A stretch of DNA of 64,000 nt from contig NZ_JNWV01000009.1 in NCBI RefSeq assembly GCF_000716535.1, positions 62,001-126,000 on the forward strand. The letters run 5' to 3'. The DNA is from Streptomyces flaveolus (lineage in GTDB: Bacteria > Actinomycetota > Actinomycetes > Streptomycetales > Streptomycetaceae). This document shows, piece by piece, positions 47,011 through 58,409 of the stretch; within the stretch, counting starts at the first letter, position 1, and every line of letters starts with the position of its first letter. A program made the position numbers and the translations under genes. The notes under the pieces are model-generated. The model saw only the letters and a list, made by a program, of their open reading frames with translations, did not search any database and had not been told where the DNA came from.

Positions 47011-47091
47011 CCTGCCCCGGTGCTTGCGGCGCCGGGATACCCTGGAGGGCGACCTTCAAGACCGTCACCGACCCCGAGGACCGCGAGCGCC

Positions 47092-48639
47092 GTGTTCGAC
47101 ACTCTCTCCGATCGCCTGTCAGCGACTTTCAAGAACCTGCGCGGCAAGGGACGGCTCTCCGAGGCGGACATCGACGCCACGGCGCGCGAGATCCGCATCG
47201 CGCTCCTCGAAGCCGACGTGGCCCTGCCGGTCGTGCGCCAGTTCATCAAGAACATCAAGGAGCGCGCGCTCGGGGCCGAGGTCTCCCGGGCGCTCAACCC
47301 CGCCCAGCAGGTCCTCAAGATCGTCAACGAGGAACTGATCACCATCCTCGGCGGCGAGACCCGGCGTCTGCGTTTCGCCAAGCAGCCGCCCACCGTGATC
47401 ATGCTGGCCGGTCTCCAGGGTGCCGGTAAGACCACCCTCGCGGGCAAGCTCGGCCGGTGGCTCAAGGAGCAGGGCCACTCCCCGCTGCTGGTCGCCGCCG
47501 ACCTCCAGCGCCCGAACGCCGTCAACCAGCTGAGCGTCGTCGCCGAGCGCGCCGGTGTCGCGGTGTACGCGCCGGAGCCGGGCAACGGCGTCGGTGACCC
47601 GGTGAAGGTCGCCAAGGACTCCATCGACTTCGCCAAGTCCAAGGTCCACGACATCGTGATCGTGGACACCGCCGGCCGCCTCGGTATCGACGCCGAGATG
47701 ATGCAGCAGGCCGCGGACATCCGGGACGCGGTCGGCCCCGACGAGATCCTGTTCGTCGTCGACGCCATGATCGGTCAGGACGCCGTCAACACCGCCGAGG
47801 CCTTCCGTGACGGCGTCGGCTTCGACGGCGTGGTCCTCTCCAAGCTCGACGGTGACGCCCGCGGTGGTGCGGCCCTGTCCATCCGGCAGATCACCGGCAA
47901 GCCGATCATGTTCGCGTCGAACGGCGAGAAGCTGGACGACTTCGACGCGTTCCACCCGGACCGGATGGCCTCCCGCATCCTCGACATGGGTGACCTGCTC
48001 ACCCTGATCGAGCAGGCGGAGAAGACGTTCAGCCAGGAAGAGGCCCAGAAGATGGCCTCGAAGCTGGCGTCGAAGAAGGGCCAGGACTTCACCCTGGACG
48101 ACTTCCTGTCCCAGATGGAACAGGTCAGGAAGATGGGCAGCATCAGCAAGCTGCTCGGCATGCTCCCGGGCATGGGCCAGATCAAGGACCAGATCGCCAA
48201 CCTGGACGAGCGGGACGTCGACCGCACCGCCGCGATCATCAAGTCGATGACCCCGGCCGAGCGCCAGGACCCGACGATCATCAACGGCTCCCGCCGCGCC
48301 CGTATCGCGCGGGGTTCCGGTGTCGAGGTCAGCGCGGTGAAGAGCCTGGTCGAGCGGTTCTTCGAGGCCCGCAAGATGATGTCGCGCATGGCCCAGGGCG
48401 GTATGCCGGGCATGCCGGGGATCCCGGGCATGGGCGGCGGCCCCGGCCGGCAGAAGAAGCAGCAGAAGAAGGCCAAGGGCAAGCAGCGCTCCGGCAACCC
48501 GATGAAGCGCAAGCAGCAGGAGCTGGAGGAGGCCGCACGCCGGGCCGCCGCGGCGGAGGGCGGCAACGCCTTCGGCCTGCCGCAGCAGGGCGGTCAGGAC
48601 TTCGAGCTGCCGGACGAGTTCAAGAAGTTCATGGGCTGA
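47092..48639 (+). CDS. ffh: Signal recognition particle protein Ffh
   Basis: Ffh binds 4.5S RNA and signal sequences at the ribosome and, with FtsY, targets proteins to the membrane. The 515-residue protein begins VFDTLSDRLSATFKNLRGKG (N domain). It has the G domain with GLQGAGKTTLAGKLGR, DLQRPNAVNQL, DTAGRLGID and SKLDGDARGG, and a Met-rich M domain (MLPGMGQIKDQI, MPGMPGIPGMGG) with a Lys/Gln-rich tail. GTG 47092 fits the family start. It is separated from glnD by 81 bases. Confidence 0.96.
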   Translation: MFDTLSDRLSATFKNLRGKGRLSEADIDATAREIRIALLEADVALPVVRQFIKNIKERALGAEVSRALNPAQQVLKIVNEELITILGGETRRLRFAKQPPTVIMLAGLQGAGKTTLAGKLGRWLKEQGHSPLLVAADLQRPNAVNQLSVVAERAGVAVYAPEPGNGVGDPVKVAKDSIDFAKSKVHDIVIVDTAGRLGIDAEMMQQAADIRDAVGPDEILFVVDAMIGQDAVNTAEAFRDGVGFDGVVLSKLDGDARGGAALSIRQITGKPIMFASNGEKLDDFDAFHPDRMASRILDMGDLLTLIEQAEKTFSQEEAQKMASKLASKKGQDFTLDDFLSQMEQVRKMGSISKLLGMLPGMGQIKDQIANLDERDVDRTAAIIKSMTPAERQDPTIINGSRRARIARGSGVEVSAVKSLVERFFEARKMMSRMAQGGMPGMPGIPGMGGGPGRQKKQQKKAKGKQRSGNPMKRKQQELEEAARRAAAAEGGNAFGLPQQGGQDFELPDEFKKFMG

Positions 48640-48663
48640 GTCCCGCCACTCGCGCGAAACGCC

Positions 48664-48691
48664 GGGGCGCCTCCTTCCGCGGGGGCGCCCC
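48664..48691 (+). terminator. Hairpin terminator after ffh
   Basis: GGGGCGCC pairs with GGCGCCCC around a 12-base loop, followed by TTGCG. It lies between ffh and the FtsH-like gene. Confidence 0.6.
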
Positions 48692-48732
48692 TTGCGCGTG
48701 CCGAGGCCCGTGGGGTGTCGTAACGTCCAGAT

Positions 48733-50667
<1,935 letters not shown>

Positions 50668-50676
50668 CGGCGGGCC

Positions 50677-51561
50677 TCAGGGCACGCGCGCGATGAGGTA
50701 GCGGAAGACGTTCGGCATCCACACGGTGCCGTCCGGGCGCCGGTGCGGGTGCAGGGCCTCCGTCAACTCCTTGTCGACCTGTTTGGCGTCGGTCGCCGCG
50801 ATCGCCGCGTCGAACAGGCCGGTGGACAGCAGCCCCCGTACGGCGCTGTCGAGATCGGCGTACCCGAACGGGCAGGCGACCCGGCCCGAGCCGTCCGGCT
50901 TCAGCCCGGCCTCCCCGGCGACCTCCTCCAGGTCGTCGCGCCGGACGGGCGGCCGGCTGCGCGCACCGCGCAGCGGATCGGCCAGCTTGGCGGCCACCCG
51001 CAGCACCGAGGAGGTGGCGCAGCGCTCCGGCGGTCCCCAGCCGGCCAGGACCACGGCGGCCCCGCGCCCGGCCAGCGGCACCACGTCCGCGAGCAGGTCG
51101 CCGAGCCCCTCGGCGTCGCCCGGGAGGCCGCCGATCGGCTCGAAGGCGGTCACCAAGGTGTACGCGGCCGTATCCGGGCCGTCCGTGGCCGTGGGCGGGC
51201 CGTCGAGGAGCGCCGCGGCCGTACGCGCGCGCGTGCCGCGTCCGCCGTCGCGGCCCCGGCCGGGCGGGGCGTCCGGCAGCAGGCGCTCGCGCGCGAGGGC
51301 GAGCCGTTCGGGGGAGGCGGGGTCGACACCGGTGACCGCCGCGCCTCTGGAGGCCGCCATCAGCAGGGCGAGCCCGGAACCGCAGCGCAGGCCCAGCAGC
51401 CGGGTGGCGGGGCCCACCTCGAGTCGGTCGTACACGGCTTCGTAGAGCGGCACGAGCATCCGCTCCTGGATCTCGGACCAGTCACGCGCGCGTGCGCTCA
51501 GGTCCACGCGGGGTGCGGACTCCGCGTGAGACGTGTGCTGCCGCACGAGCGTAGGTGTCAT
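50677..51561 (-). CDS. SAM-dependent methyltransferase-like protein
   Basis: The 294-residue protein has a Rossmann SAM-binding pattern: ATRLLGLRCGSGLALLMAAS (motif I, here with LGLRCGSG), then AAVTGVDPASPERLALARER (motif II Asp), and later TLVTAFEPIGG and VVLAGWGPPERCAT. No recognisable substrate domain follows. The C-terminus (GTVWMPNVFRYLIARVP) looks structured. ATG 51561 (TPTLVRQHTSHAE) is chosen because upstream in-frame sequence is low-quality. It converges on the FtsH-like gene with nine bases between stops. The true substrate is unknown; loss of a canonical ExGxGxG could mean weak activity. Confidence 0.7.
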   Translation of the reverse strand: MTPTLVRQHTSHAESAPRVDLSARARDWSEIQERMLVPLYEAVYDRLEVGPATRLLGLRCGSGLALLMAASRGAAVTGVDPASPERLALARERLLPDAPPGRGRDGGRGTRARTAAALLDGPPTATDGPDTAAYTLVTAFEPIGGLPGDAEGLGDLLADVVPLAGRGAAVVLAGWGPPERCATSSVLRVAAKLADPLRGARSRPPVRRDDLEEVAGEAGLKPDGSGRVACPFGYADLDSAVRGLLSTGLFDAAIAATDAKQVDKELTEALHPHRRPDGTVWMPNVFRYLIARVP

Positions 51562-52084
51562 AGGTAAGCGCCCCAATCCGCCGACAGTTCGCCGCCGCGC
51601 CCGGTTGCGTGCCCCCCGTGCCGTGCGCGCGCCCTTCCCACGTATGCCAGGTAACTCCCGGCTCGCGGCGGCGTCCAGGGGTCGTGGGGCCCGGCTTGGG
51701 GTGAGGAAGCCGGTGTGGCGAGATTTCACATCCCGGCAATCTGGATGGTCCTCCGGTGTCGGCCCCCCGGCGGGCGGGCCGGTGACGGAGGTCGCAGCGG
51801 CACGCGGTAACGTCACGGAGGCCGTGGACGCTGACCGGGGTGAGGGCGCGCGCCGAGAGCGGCCGAAACACCTCTTGCGCAGCAGCCGGCCCCCGTCGCC
51901 CCAGGGCTCACCGGTGGTGCGTAGCGCGGACTACGCACCAGCTTGGTATGAGCTGTGACGCTTCTCCGCAGATCAGCGCACCCGCCCTCGTCAGGACGCA
52001 TCAGCGGCAACTGACGGGTACGTGCAAATTATTTGGGATGCCCCGGAATAGGAACACAGCGGCACCCCCGCTCGTTGTCATTAC
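51562..52084. other. Divergent intergenic region without a gene
   Basis: These 523 bases separate the divergent methyltransferase-like and HEAVH genes. The first two thirds are GC-rich with no coding signal. From about 51930 it becomes AT-richer (GTGCAAATTATTTGGGATGC at 52021), which suggests the promoter of the HEAVH gene lies there. A sigma-R-like GGAAT at 52043 has wrong spacing to any GTT. Confidence 0.4.
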
Positions 52085-52681
52085 GTGAGCACGACACAGA
52101 CACCACCTGTTCTCGCCGCAGAGCTGGCGCAGGCGTGGGCCGACATTCAGCGGTACCACCCCGAGCTGCCGGACCTTGCCGCGCCAGAGTCCCTGATCGG
52201 GGAGTCGTCGTCCGCGTGCGGGCACGAACTCTCCTTCGAGAGGCTGCTCCACGAGGCAGTCCACGGCATCGCCGCCGCCCGCGGCGTCCGCGACACCTCC
52301 CGGGCCGGCCGCTACCACAACCGTCGTTTCCTCGCGATCGCCGAGGAGCTGGGCCTGGACCACCCCGAGGAGCCGCACCCGAGCAGCGGTTTCTCGCTGG
52401 TCACGCTCAACGCCGAGGCGAAGCGGCGCTACCGCCCGACCATCGAGCGGCTCCAGCGCGCCCTGAAGGCCCACACGGCGGCCACCTCGGCCGACACCTC
52501 CCGCACCTTCCGCGGCCCGGCCGCGCGGCACGGCTCCTCCGGCGGCGGCGTCCGGGTCAAGGCGGTGTGCGACTGCGGCCGCAACGTCCGGGTGGTGCCC
52601 TCGGTCCTCGCCCAGGCCCCCATCGTCTGCGGCGGCTGCGGCAAGCCGTTCAGGATCCCGGAGGTCGTGGGAGCGGCGTAG
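52085..52681 (+). CDS. HEAVH-motif protein with C-terminal zinc ribbon (SprT-like?)
   Basis: The 198-residue protein has a possible zinc-protease helix, [17 protein letters not shown] (HExxH), then [20 protein letters not shown], which contains a third His, and a C-terminal zinc ribbon with CDCGRNVRV and [12 protein letters not shown]. This recalls SprT/Spartan-type metalloprotease domains, but similarity is limited to the motif. The N-terminal [20 protein letters not shown] is helical. GTG 52085 fits. Related Streptomyces carry it just upstream of rpsP, and I know of no assigned function. Confidence 0.72.
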   Translation: MSTTQTPPVLAAELAQAWADIQRYHPELPDLAAPESLIGESSSACGHELSFERLLHEAVHGIAAARGVRDTSRAGRYHNRRFLAIAEELGLDHPEEPHPSSGFSLVTLNAEAKRRYRPTIERLQRALKAHTAATSADTSRTFRGPAARHGSSGGGVRVKAVCDCGRNVRVVPSVLAQAPIVCGGCGKPFRIPEVVGAA

Positions 52682-52973
52682 GGCTACGGCTGCTCGTGGC
52701 AGCCGTAGCCGGCGGCGACCTCACGGCACGGGGCGGCGCACCCGACGTGACCTCACCTCCACGCCGGGTGCCTCCCTGCCATGCCCGGGCACAGCCCGCA
52801 CACCCTCGGCCCGGAGCGGCCCTCAGGGTGTGGCAGAATGGCTAGCTGTACTCGACAGCCGCACAGGACCCCTCTCTCCTCCGGCTGACGCGTCCATCGG
52901 GCACTCGGGTACCGCAACCCCACGCGGCCACTCGCCGTGCCCAACCACGTCAAATCCAGGAGAACCCACTCCC

Positions 52974-53393
52974 GTGGCAGTCAAGATCAAGCTGAAGCGT
53001 CTGGGCAAGATCCGTTCGCCTCACTACCGCATCGTCGTCGCCGACTCCCGTACCCGCCGTGACGGCCGGGCCATCGAGGAGATCGGCAAGTACCACCCGA
53101 CCTACAACCCGTCGGTCATCGAGGTGGACGCCGAGCGCGTGGCGTACTGGCTCGGTGTCGGCGCCCAGCCGACCGAGCCCGTGCTCGCCATCCTGAAGAA
53201 GACCGGCGACTGGCAGAAGTTCAAGGGCGAGCCGGCTCCCGCGCCGCTGCTCGTCGCCGAGCCGAAGGCCGGCCGCCCGTCGTTCGAGGCTCTCGGCGGT
53301 GACGACGAGGGCAAGGGTGAGGCGATCACCCAGAAGAAGAAGGCTGAGAAGAAGGACGAGGCCGCTGCCGAGTCCGAGTCCACCGAGGCCTGA
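52974..53393 (+). CDS. rpsP: 30S ribosomal protein S16
   Basis: S16 is an assembly protein of the 30S subunit. The 139-residue product begins [20 protein letters not shown] and has [20 protein letters not shown], the family signature. Beyond residue 85 it has a charged Ala/Glu/Lys tail ([15 protein letters not shown]) typical of actinobacteria. GTG 52974 has AGGAG upstream. It heads rpsP-khpA-rimM-trmD-rplS, a conserved translation operon. Confidence 0.97.
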   Translation: MAVKIKLKRLGKIRSPHYRIVVADSRTRRDGRAIEEIGKYHPTYNPSVIEVDAERVAYWLGVGAQPTEPVLAILKKTGDWQKFKGEPAPAPLLVAEPKAGRPSFEALGGDDEGKGEAITQKKKAEKKDEAAAESESTEA

Positions 53394-53398
53394 GCAGC

Positions 53399-53638
53399 AT
53401 GCTCGAAGAGGCGCTTGAGCACCTCGTGAAGGGCATCGTCGACAACCCTGACGATGTGCAGGTCGCCTCGCGCAACCTGCGCCGCGGGCGCGTGCTGGAG
53501 GTCCGGGTCCACCCGGACGACCTCGGCAAGGTGATCGGCCGCAACGGCCGCACCGCGCGCGCCCTGCGCACCGTCGTGGGCGCCATCGGCGGTCGCGGTG
53601 TCCGCGTCGACCTGGTCGACGTGGACCACGTCCGCTGA
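53399..53638 (+). CDS. khpA: KH-domain RNA-binding protein KhpA
   Basis: The 79-residue protein is a single type II KH domain with the GxxG loop in [20 protein letters not shown]. KhpA binds RNA, often as a dimer with KhpB, and is encoded after rpsP in many bacteria. The ATG is five bases after the rpsP stop, so the two are co-translated. Confidence 0.93.
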   Translation: MLEEALEHLVKGIVDNPDDVQVASRNLRRGRVLEVRVHPDDLGKVIGRNGRTARALRTVVGAIGGRGVRVDLVDVDHVR

Positions 53639-53720
53639 CGCTTCATCGCAACCGGCTCGGGCCGGGGAGGGCCACTGGGCCGTCCCCGGCCCGCAGTCGT
53701 ACGACAGGAGATTTGGACAG

Positions 53721-54290
53721 GTGCAGCTCGTAGTCGCACGGATCGGCCGTGCCCATGGCATCAAGGGCGAGGTCACCGTCGAGGTACGTACCGACGAGCC
53801 GGAACTCAGGCTCGCGCCCGGCGCCGTACTCGCCACGGATCCCGCCTCGGCGGGACCGCTGACCATCGAGACCGGCCGCGTCCACAGCGGCCGCCTCCTC
53901 CTGCGCTTCACGGGCGTCACCGACCGCAACGCCGCTGAGGCCCTGCGCAACACCCTGCTGATCGCCGAGGTGGACCCCGAGGAACTGCCCGAGGGCGAGG
54001 ACGAGTACTACGACCACCAGCTCATCGACCTCGACGTGGTCACCGAGGACGGTATCGAGGTCGGCCGGATCACCGAGATCTCGCACCTGCCCACGCAGGA
54101 CCTGTTCATCGTCGAGCGCCCCGACGGCAGCGAGGTGCTGATCCCCTTCGTGGAGGAGATCGTCGCCGAGATCGACCTGGCGGAGCAGAAGGCGGTCATC
54201 ACGCCCCCGCCCGGCCTGATCGACGACCGCGCCGAGATCGCCTCCTCCAGGGACGAGTCCGGGGCAGAGTCCGGGGAAGCCGGCGCATGA
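53721..54290 (+). CDS. rimM: 16S rRNA processing protein RimM
   Basis: RimM assists maturation of the 30S head by binding S19 and pre-16S rRNA. The 189-residue protein has the N-terminal barrel ([40 protein letters not shown]) and the PRC-barrel C-terminus ([28 protein letters not shown]). GTG 53721 with ACAGGAG upstream gives the family start. Its stop overlaps the trmD start as ATGA. Confidence 0.95.
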   Translation: MQLVVARIGRAHGIKGEVTVEVRTDEPELRLAPGAVLATDPASAGPLTIETGRVHSGRLLLRFTGVTDRNAAEALRNTLLIAEVDPEELPEGEDEYYDHQLIDLDVVTEDGIEVGRITEISHLPTQDLFIVERPDGSEVLIPFVEEIVAEIDLAEQKAVITPPPGLIDDRAEIASSRDESGAESGEAGA

Positions 54291-55120
54291 GGCTCGACGT
54301 CGTCACGATCTTCCCGGAGTACCTGGAGCCGCTGAACGTCTCCCTCGTGGGCAAGGCACGCGCGCGCGGGCAGCTCGACGTCCATGTGCACGACCTGCGC
54401 GCGTGGACGTACGACCGGCACAACACGGTGGACGACACGCCGTACGGCGGCGGCCCCGGCATGGTCATGAAGACCGATCCCTGGGGCGACGCCCTGGACA
54501 CGGTCCTCGCCGACGGGTACGAGACGGGCGCCCAGGCGCCCGCGCTGATCGTGCCCACGCCCAGCGGCCGCCCCTTCACCCAGGAACTGGCCGTCGAGCT
54601 GTCCGAGCGCCCCTGGCTGATCTTCACCCCGGCCCGCTACGAGGGCATCGACCGGCGCGTCATGGACGAGTACGCGACCCGTATGCCGGTCTACGAGGTC
54701 TCCATCGGCGACTACGTCCTCGCCGGCGGCGAGGCGGCCGTCCTCGTCGTCACCGAGGCCGTCGCCCGGCTGCTGCCCGGCGTCCTCGGCAACGCGGAGT
54801 CCCACCGCGACGACTCCTTCGCCCCCGGCGCGATGGCCAACCTCCTGGAAGGCCCCGTCTACACCAAGCCGCCCGTCTGGCGCGGCCGGGACATCCCCGA
54901 GGTGCTGCTCAGCGGCCACCACGGGAAGATCGCCCGCTGGCGCCGCGACGAGGCCCTGCGGCGCACGACCCTCAACCGCCCCGACCTGATCGAGCGCTGC
55001 GAGCCCAAGGCCTTCGACAAGAAGGACCGCGAGATGCTCTCCATCCTGGGCTGGGAACCGGACCCGGACGGGGAGCCGTACGGCCGATTTTGGCGCCGGG
55101 CCGAGGGCGTGGAAGAATAG
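54287..55120 (+). CDS. trmD: tRNA (guanine(37)-N(1))-methyltransferase
   Basis: TrmD methylates G37 next to the anticodon in tRNAs and prevents frameshifting. The 277-residue SPOUT enzyme starts [19 protein letters not shown] and has [48 protein letters not shown] and the C-terminal domain [18 protein letters not shown]. It overlaps rimM by four bases, and rplS follows. Confidence 0.97.
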   Translation: MRLDVVTIFPEYLEPLNVSLVGKARARGQLDVHVHDLRAWTYDRHNTVDDTPYGGGPGMVMKTDPWGDALDTVLADGYETGAQAPALIVPTPSGRPFTQELAVELSERPWLIFTPARYEGIDRRVMDEYATRMPVYEVSIGDYVLAGGEAAVLVVTEAVARLLPGVLGNAESHRDDSFAPGAMANLLEGPVYTKPPVWRGRDIPEVLLSGHHGKIARWRRDEALRRTTLNRPDLIERCEPKAFDKKDREMLSILGWEPDPDGEPYGRFWRRAEGVEE

Positions 55121-55254
55121 ACCGCTGTTGTGCGCCCGTCCGGCGTGCGCCCCTGCCACAGGGGGACACGACGCCCGCCCCGACCCGCACAGCAGACTCC
55201 TGTACACCTAGTTCCCGTTGATGACCTGTGGCATCAGCGAAGAAAGCAGACGAA

Positions 55255-55605
55255 ATGTCTCACCTGCTCGACTCCGTCGACTCCGCGTCGCTGCGCAGCG
55301 ACATCCCGGCCTTCCGCCCGGGTGACACCGTCAACGTCCACGTGCGCGTCATCGAGGGCAACCGCTCCCGTGTGCAGCAGTTCAAGGGCGTTGTGATCCG
55401 CCGCCAGGGCTCCGGTGTCCGCGAGACCTTCACGGTCCGCAAGGTCTCGTTCTCCGTCGGCGTCGAGCGCACCTTCCCGGTGCACACCCCGATCGTCGAG
55501 AAGATCGAGCTGGTCACCAAGGGTGACGTGCGCCGCGCCAAGCTGTACTACCTCCGTGACCTGCGCGGCAAGGCCGCGAAGATCAAGGAGAAGCGCGAGA
55601 GCTGA
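55255..55605 (+). CDS. rplS: 50S ribosomal protein L19
   Basis: L19 lies at the 30S-50S interface. The 116-residue product has [40 protein letters not shown] and the C-terminal [23 protein letters not shown] 55255 (SHLLDSVD) has AAGAAAG upstream; an in-frame GTG at 55228 is less likely. The 134-base gap after trmD contains a short hairpin (CCCCTGCCACAGGGG, 55150-55164), so L19 may have its own leader control. Confidence 0.96.
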   Translation: MSHLLDSVDSASLRSDIPAFRPGDTVNVHVRVIEGNRSRVQQFKGVVIRRQGSGVRETFTVRKVSFSVGVERTFPVHTPIVEKIELVTKGDVRRAKLYYLRDLRGKAAKIKEKRES

Positions 55606-55651
55606 GCGCTTTCCCGTCCGTCACAGCGGAGCCGGATAGCATCTGGCTCCG

Positions 55652-56353
55652 ATGGACACCGAAGCACAGCCGACGGAACGCGACCGCTCCTCCGCCCCCG
55701 GTACTCCGGGGGCGGAGGGCCGGTCGCGTTTCGCGTTGGTGCCGCGGCTAGCCGAGTGGCTGCCCGGCGGCAGGATCACCCTCACGCTCTTCCTCTGCCT
55801 GGCGTTCCTGCTGGCCCTCAACGCCTTCGTGGCGCAACCGTTCGAGATTCCGAGCGGATCCATGGAGCAGGGATTGAGGATCGGCGACCGCGTTCTCGTA
55901 AACAAGTTGGCGTACCGTTTCGGTGCCCAGCCGCGCCGCGGCGACGTGATTGTGTTCGACGGCACCGGGTATTTCGGGGACGCCGACTACATCAAGCGCG
56001 TCGCCGGTGTGGGGGGAGACCATGTGGTCTGCTGCGACAAGAAGGGAAGGATCGAGGTGAACGGCCGACCGGTCGACGAGACGGCGTTCCTCTATCCCGG
56101 GGACAGCGCCTCCAGCGTGCCCTTCGACGTCGTCGTGCCCTCGGGCCGCCTCTTCGTCCTCGGCGACCACCGCAGCGACTCCAGCGACTCCCGCGACCAC
56201 CTCGGCTCGCCCGGCGGCGGCATGATCCCCGTCGGGGACGTCATCGGCCGGGCCGACTGGATCGTGTGGCCGTACCGCCACTGGACGCATCTGACCCGGC
56301 CGCCCGCCTACGCGCGCGTGCCCGCCGCCCCCGCGGGGGGCGCCCATGGGTAA
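55652..56353 (+). CDS. sipW: Type I signal peptidase
   Basis: This membrane protease releases secreted proteins by cutting signal peptides. The 233-residue product has one N-terminal membrane segment (ITLTLFLCLAFLLALNAFVA), the nucleophile Ser in EIPSGSMEQGLRIGDRVLV and the general-base Lys in YIKRVAGVGGDHV, plus LFVLGDHRSDSSDSR (box E). No C-terminal anchor is seen. It is the first of four tandem sip genes and overlaps the next by eight bases, so it is the sipW equivalent by position. Confidence 0.9.
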   Translation: MDTEAQPTERDRSSAPGTPGAEGRSRFALVPRLAEWLPGGRITLTLFLCLAFLLALNAFVAQPFEIPSGSMEQGLRIGDRVLVNKLAYRFGAQPRRGDVIVFDGTGYFGDADYIKRVAGVGGDHVVCCDKKGRIEVNGRPVDETAFLYPGDSASSVPFDVVVPSGRLFVLGDHRSDSSDSRDHLGSPGGGMIPVGDVIGRADWIVWPYRHWTHLTRPPAYARVPAAPAGGAHG

Positions 56354-57437
56354 CCGCGGCAAGCCGCGCGGGGTGCCCAGCACGCCCGCCGACAACCTGC
56401 TGCCCACCGGGGCGCGCCGCACCTCCGCGCCCGGCGGTGGCCGCACGCGCGCGGAGCGCCGGAAACTGCAGCGCAAGGTCAAGCGCAAGCGCAGACGGTC
56501 GGCCGTCCGGGAGATCCCCCTCCTGGTCGGTGTCGCCGTCCTCATCGCGCTCGTCCTGAAGACGTTCCTCGTGCAGGCGTTCGTGATCCCCTCCGGGTCC
56601 ATGGAGGAGACGATCCGCATCGGCGACCGGGTCCTGGTCGACAAGTTCACCCCGTGGTTCGGCTCGAAGCCGCAGCGCGGGGACGTCGTCGTGTTCCACG
56701 ACCCGGGCGGCTGGCTCCGGGACGAGCAGACCGCCAAGAAGCACGACCCCGTCGTCGTCAAGCAGTTCAAAGAAGGCCTCACCTTCATCGGCCTGCTGCC
56801 GTCGGACAACGAGAAGGACCTGATCAAACGGGTCATCGGAGTCGGCGGCGACCACGTCAAGTGCTGCGACGCCCAGGGCCGCGTCACGGTCAACGGCGTC
56901 CCGCTCACCGAGGGCGACTACCTCTACCCGGGGGACGTGCCCTCCACCATGCCCTTCGACATCACCGTCCCCAAGGGCCGGCTGTGGGTGATGGGCGACC
57001 ACCGGGGCAACTCCGCGGACTCCCGGTCCCACCAGAACACGGCCTACGGCGGCACGGTCTCGGTGGACTCGGTGGTCGGCCGGGCCATGGTCATCGGCTG
57101 GCCGGTCGGTCACTGGACGCGCCTGGAAGAACCTAAAACCTTTGCAAGCGTCAGCGACTCGGCGCCGGGGACGACCGCTGGTCCCCAGGCGTCGCATAGG
57201 GTTGCTTCCGAGAATCCGAACGGAATGACCCGACTCCCGACCCCTGCGGAACTCCCGCTCGTTATGGGAGTGGTGGGCCTGCGCCGTGTGTGGGGCAGGC
57301 GGCGGCACAGAGTGAGGAGTTGGCGTGGGGGATGTTGCGGTTGGCGCACGGTCGGGACACGACGGCGAGGAGCACCGCGGGCACCCCGTGGAACCGGACG
57401 GTCCCGTACCGGGCAGCGCCGTGAGCTCCGGGAATGA
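56346..57437 (+). CDS. sipX: Type I signal peptidase
   Basis: The 363-residue protein has a long basic N-terminus (RKLQRKVKRKRRRS), one membrane segment (IPLLVGVAVLIALVLKTFLV), the catalytic Ser in IPSGSMEETIRIGDRVLVD, Lys in DLIKRVIGVGGD and box E LWVMGDHRGNSADSR. After residue 300 the sequence becomes Arg/Gly-rich and runs 113 bases into sipY in another frame, with only a short hydrophobic patch (ELPLVMGVVGL) where an anchor might be. It is longer than the roughly 320 residues I recall for homologues, so the tail may be an eroded or shifted C-terminus. Confidence 0.88.
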   Translation: MGNRGKPRGVPSTPADNLLPTGARRTSAPGGGRTRAERRKLQRKVKRKRRRSAVREIPLLVGVAVLIALVLKTFLVQAFVIPSGSMEETIRIGDRVLVDKFTPWFGSKPQRGDVVVFHDPGGWLRDEQTAKKHDPVVVKQFKEGLTFIGLLPSDNEKDLIKRVIGVGGDHVKCCDAQGRVTVNGVPLTEGDYLYPGDVPSTMPFDITVPKGRLWVMGDHRGNSADSRSHQNTAYGGTVSVDSVVGRAMVIGWPVGHWTRLEEPKTFASVSDSAPGTTAGPQASHRVASENPNGMTRLPTPAELPLVMGVVGLRRVWGRRRHRVRSWRGGCCGWRTVGTRRRGAPRAPRGTGRSRTGQRRELRE

Positions 57438-58344
57438 CGCGGCGGCGGGCGGCGAGGGCACGCCGGAGGGCGAGCCGGAACCGCGCGGCGACGGCCCGGG
57501 CGCGGGCGCGGCGGCCGTGCGGCCGAACAGGCCGCGGTCCTTCTGGAAGGAACTGCCGATCCTGATCGTCATCGCGCTGGTCCTGGCGCTGCTGATCAAG
57601 ACGTTCCTGGTGCAGGCGTTCTCGATCCCGTCCGACTCGATGCAGAACACCCTCCAGCAGGGCGACCGGGTGCTGGTCGACAAGCTCACGCCGTGGTTCG
57701 GGTCCAAGCCCGAGCGCGGTGAGGTCGTCGTCTTCCACGACCCGGACAACTGGCTGGCGGGCGAGCCGACGCCGACGCCGAACCCGGTGCAGAAGGTCCT
57801 CAGCTGGATCGGCCTGATGCCGTCGGCGGAGGAGAAGGACCTGATCAAGCGCGTGATCGGGGTCGGCGGCGACACGGTCGAGTGCAAGGGCAGCGGCCCG
57901 CTGAAGGTCAACGGCAAGGCGCTGAACGAGCCGTACGTCTACCCGGGCAACACGCCGTGCAGCGTGGACGACCAGGGCGGCCAGTTCAAGGTGAAGGTCC
58001 CCAAGGGCTTCATCTGGGTGATGGGCGACCACCGCCAGAACTCCCGTGACTCCCGGTACAACCAGTCCGACAAGAACCACGGCATGGTCCCGGTCGACAA
58101 GGTCGTCGGCCGCGCGATCGTCAAGGCCTGGCCGATCAACCGCTGGGGCACCCTGCCGATCCCGGACACCTTCGACCAGCCCGGCCTGAACGAGCAGTCC
58201 AGCGCCGCCGCGTCCCTGACGGCGGCCCCCGAGGGCATCGCCGTCGCGGCGGTCCTGCCCCTGGTGGTGTGGCGGCGCAGGCGCGCGGACCGCTCGGAGT
58301 CCGAGAACGCGGAGCTCACGCACGTGGAGTCCAAGAAGCGGTAA
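57325..58344 (+). CDS. sipY: Type I signal peptidase
   Basis: The 339-residue protein has an acidic, Gly/Pro-rich cytoplasmic N-terminus, a membrane segment (LPILIVIALVLALLIKTFLV), Ser in SIPSDSMQNTLQQGDRVLVD, Lys in DLIKRVIGVGGDTVE and box E IWVMGDHRQNSRDSR. A C-terminal hydrophobic segment (EGIAVAAVLPLVVW) followed by arginines makes a second anchor. GTG 57325 has GAGGAG five bases upstream; the gene starts inside sipX. In S. lividans SipY is reported as the main signal peptidase. Confidence 0.9.
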   Translation: MGDVAVGARSGHDGEEHRGHPVEPDGPVPGSAVSSGNDAAAGGEGTPEGEPEPRGDGPGAGAAAVRPNRPRSFWKELPILIVIALVLALLIKTFLVQAFSIPSDSMQNTLQQGDRVLVDKLTPWFGSKPERGEVVVFHDPDNWLAGEPTPTPNPVQKVLSWIGLMPSAEEKDLIKRVIGVGGDTVECKGSGPLKVNGKALNEPYVYPGNTPCSVDDQGGQFKVKVPKGFIWVMGDHRQNSRDSRYNQSDKNHGMVPVDKVVGRAIVKAWPINRWGTLPIPDTFDQPGLNEQSSAAASLTAAPEGIAVAAVLPLVVWRRRRADRSESENAELTHVESKKR

Positions 58345-58409
58345 GCAGCCGCCCAGGCTTGGGGAGAGGGGCTGCCCCTGTTCGGTACCGCCGGGTAGGG
58401 TGCGGGTCC

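Noticed and set aside
52040..52080. Sigma-R type promoter (GGAAT...GTT) before the HEAVH gene
   Set aside because: The spacing is 24 bases instead of the usual 18-19.
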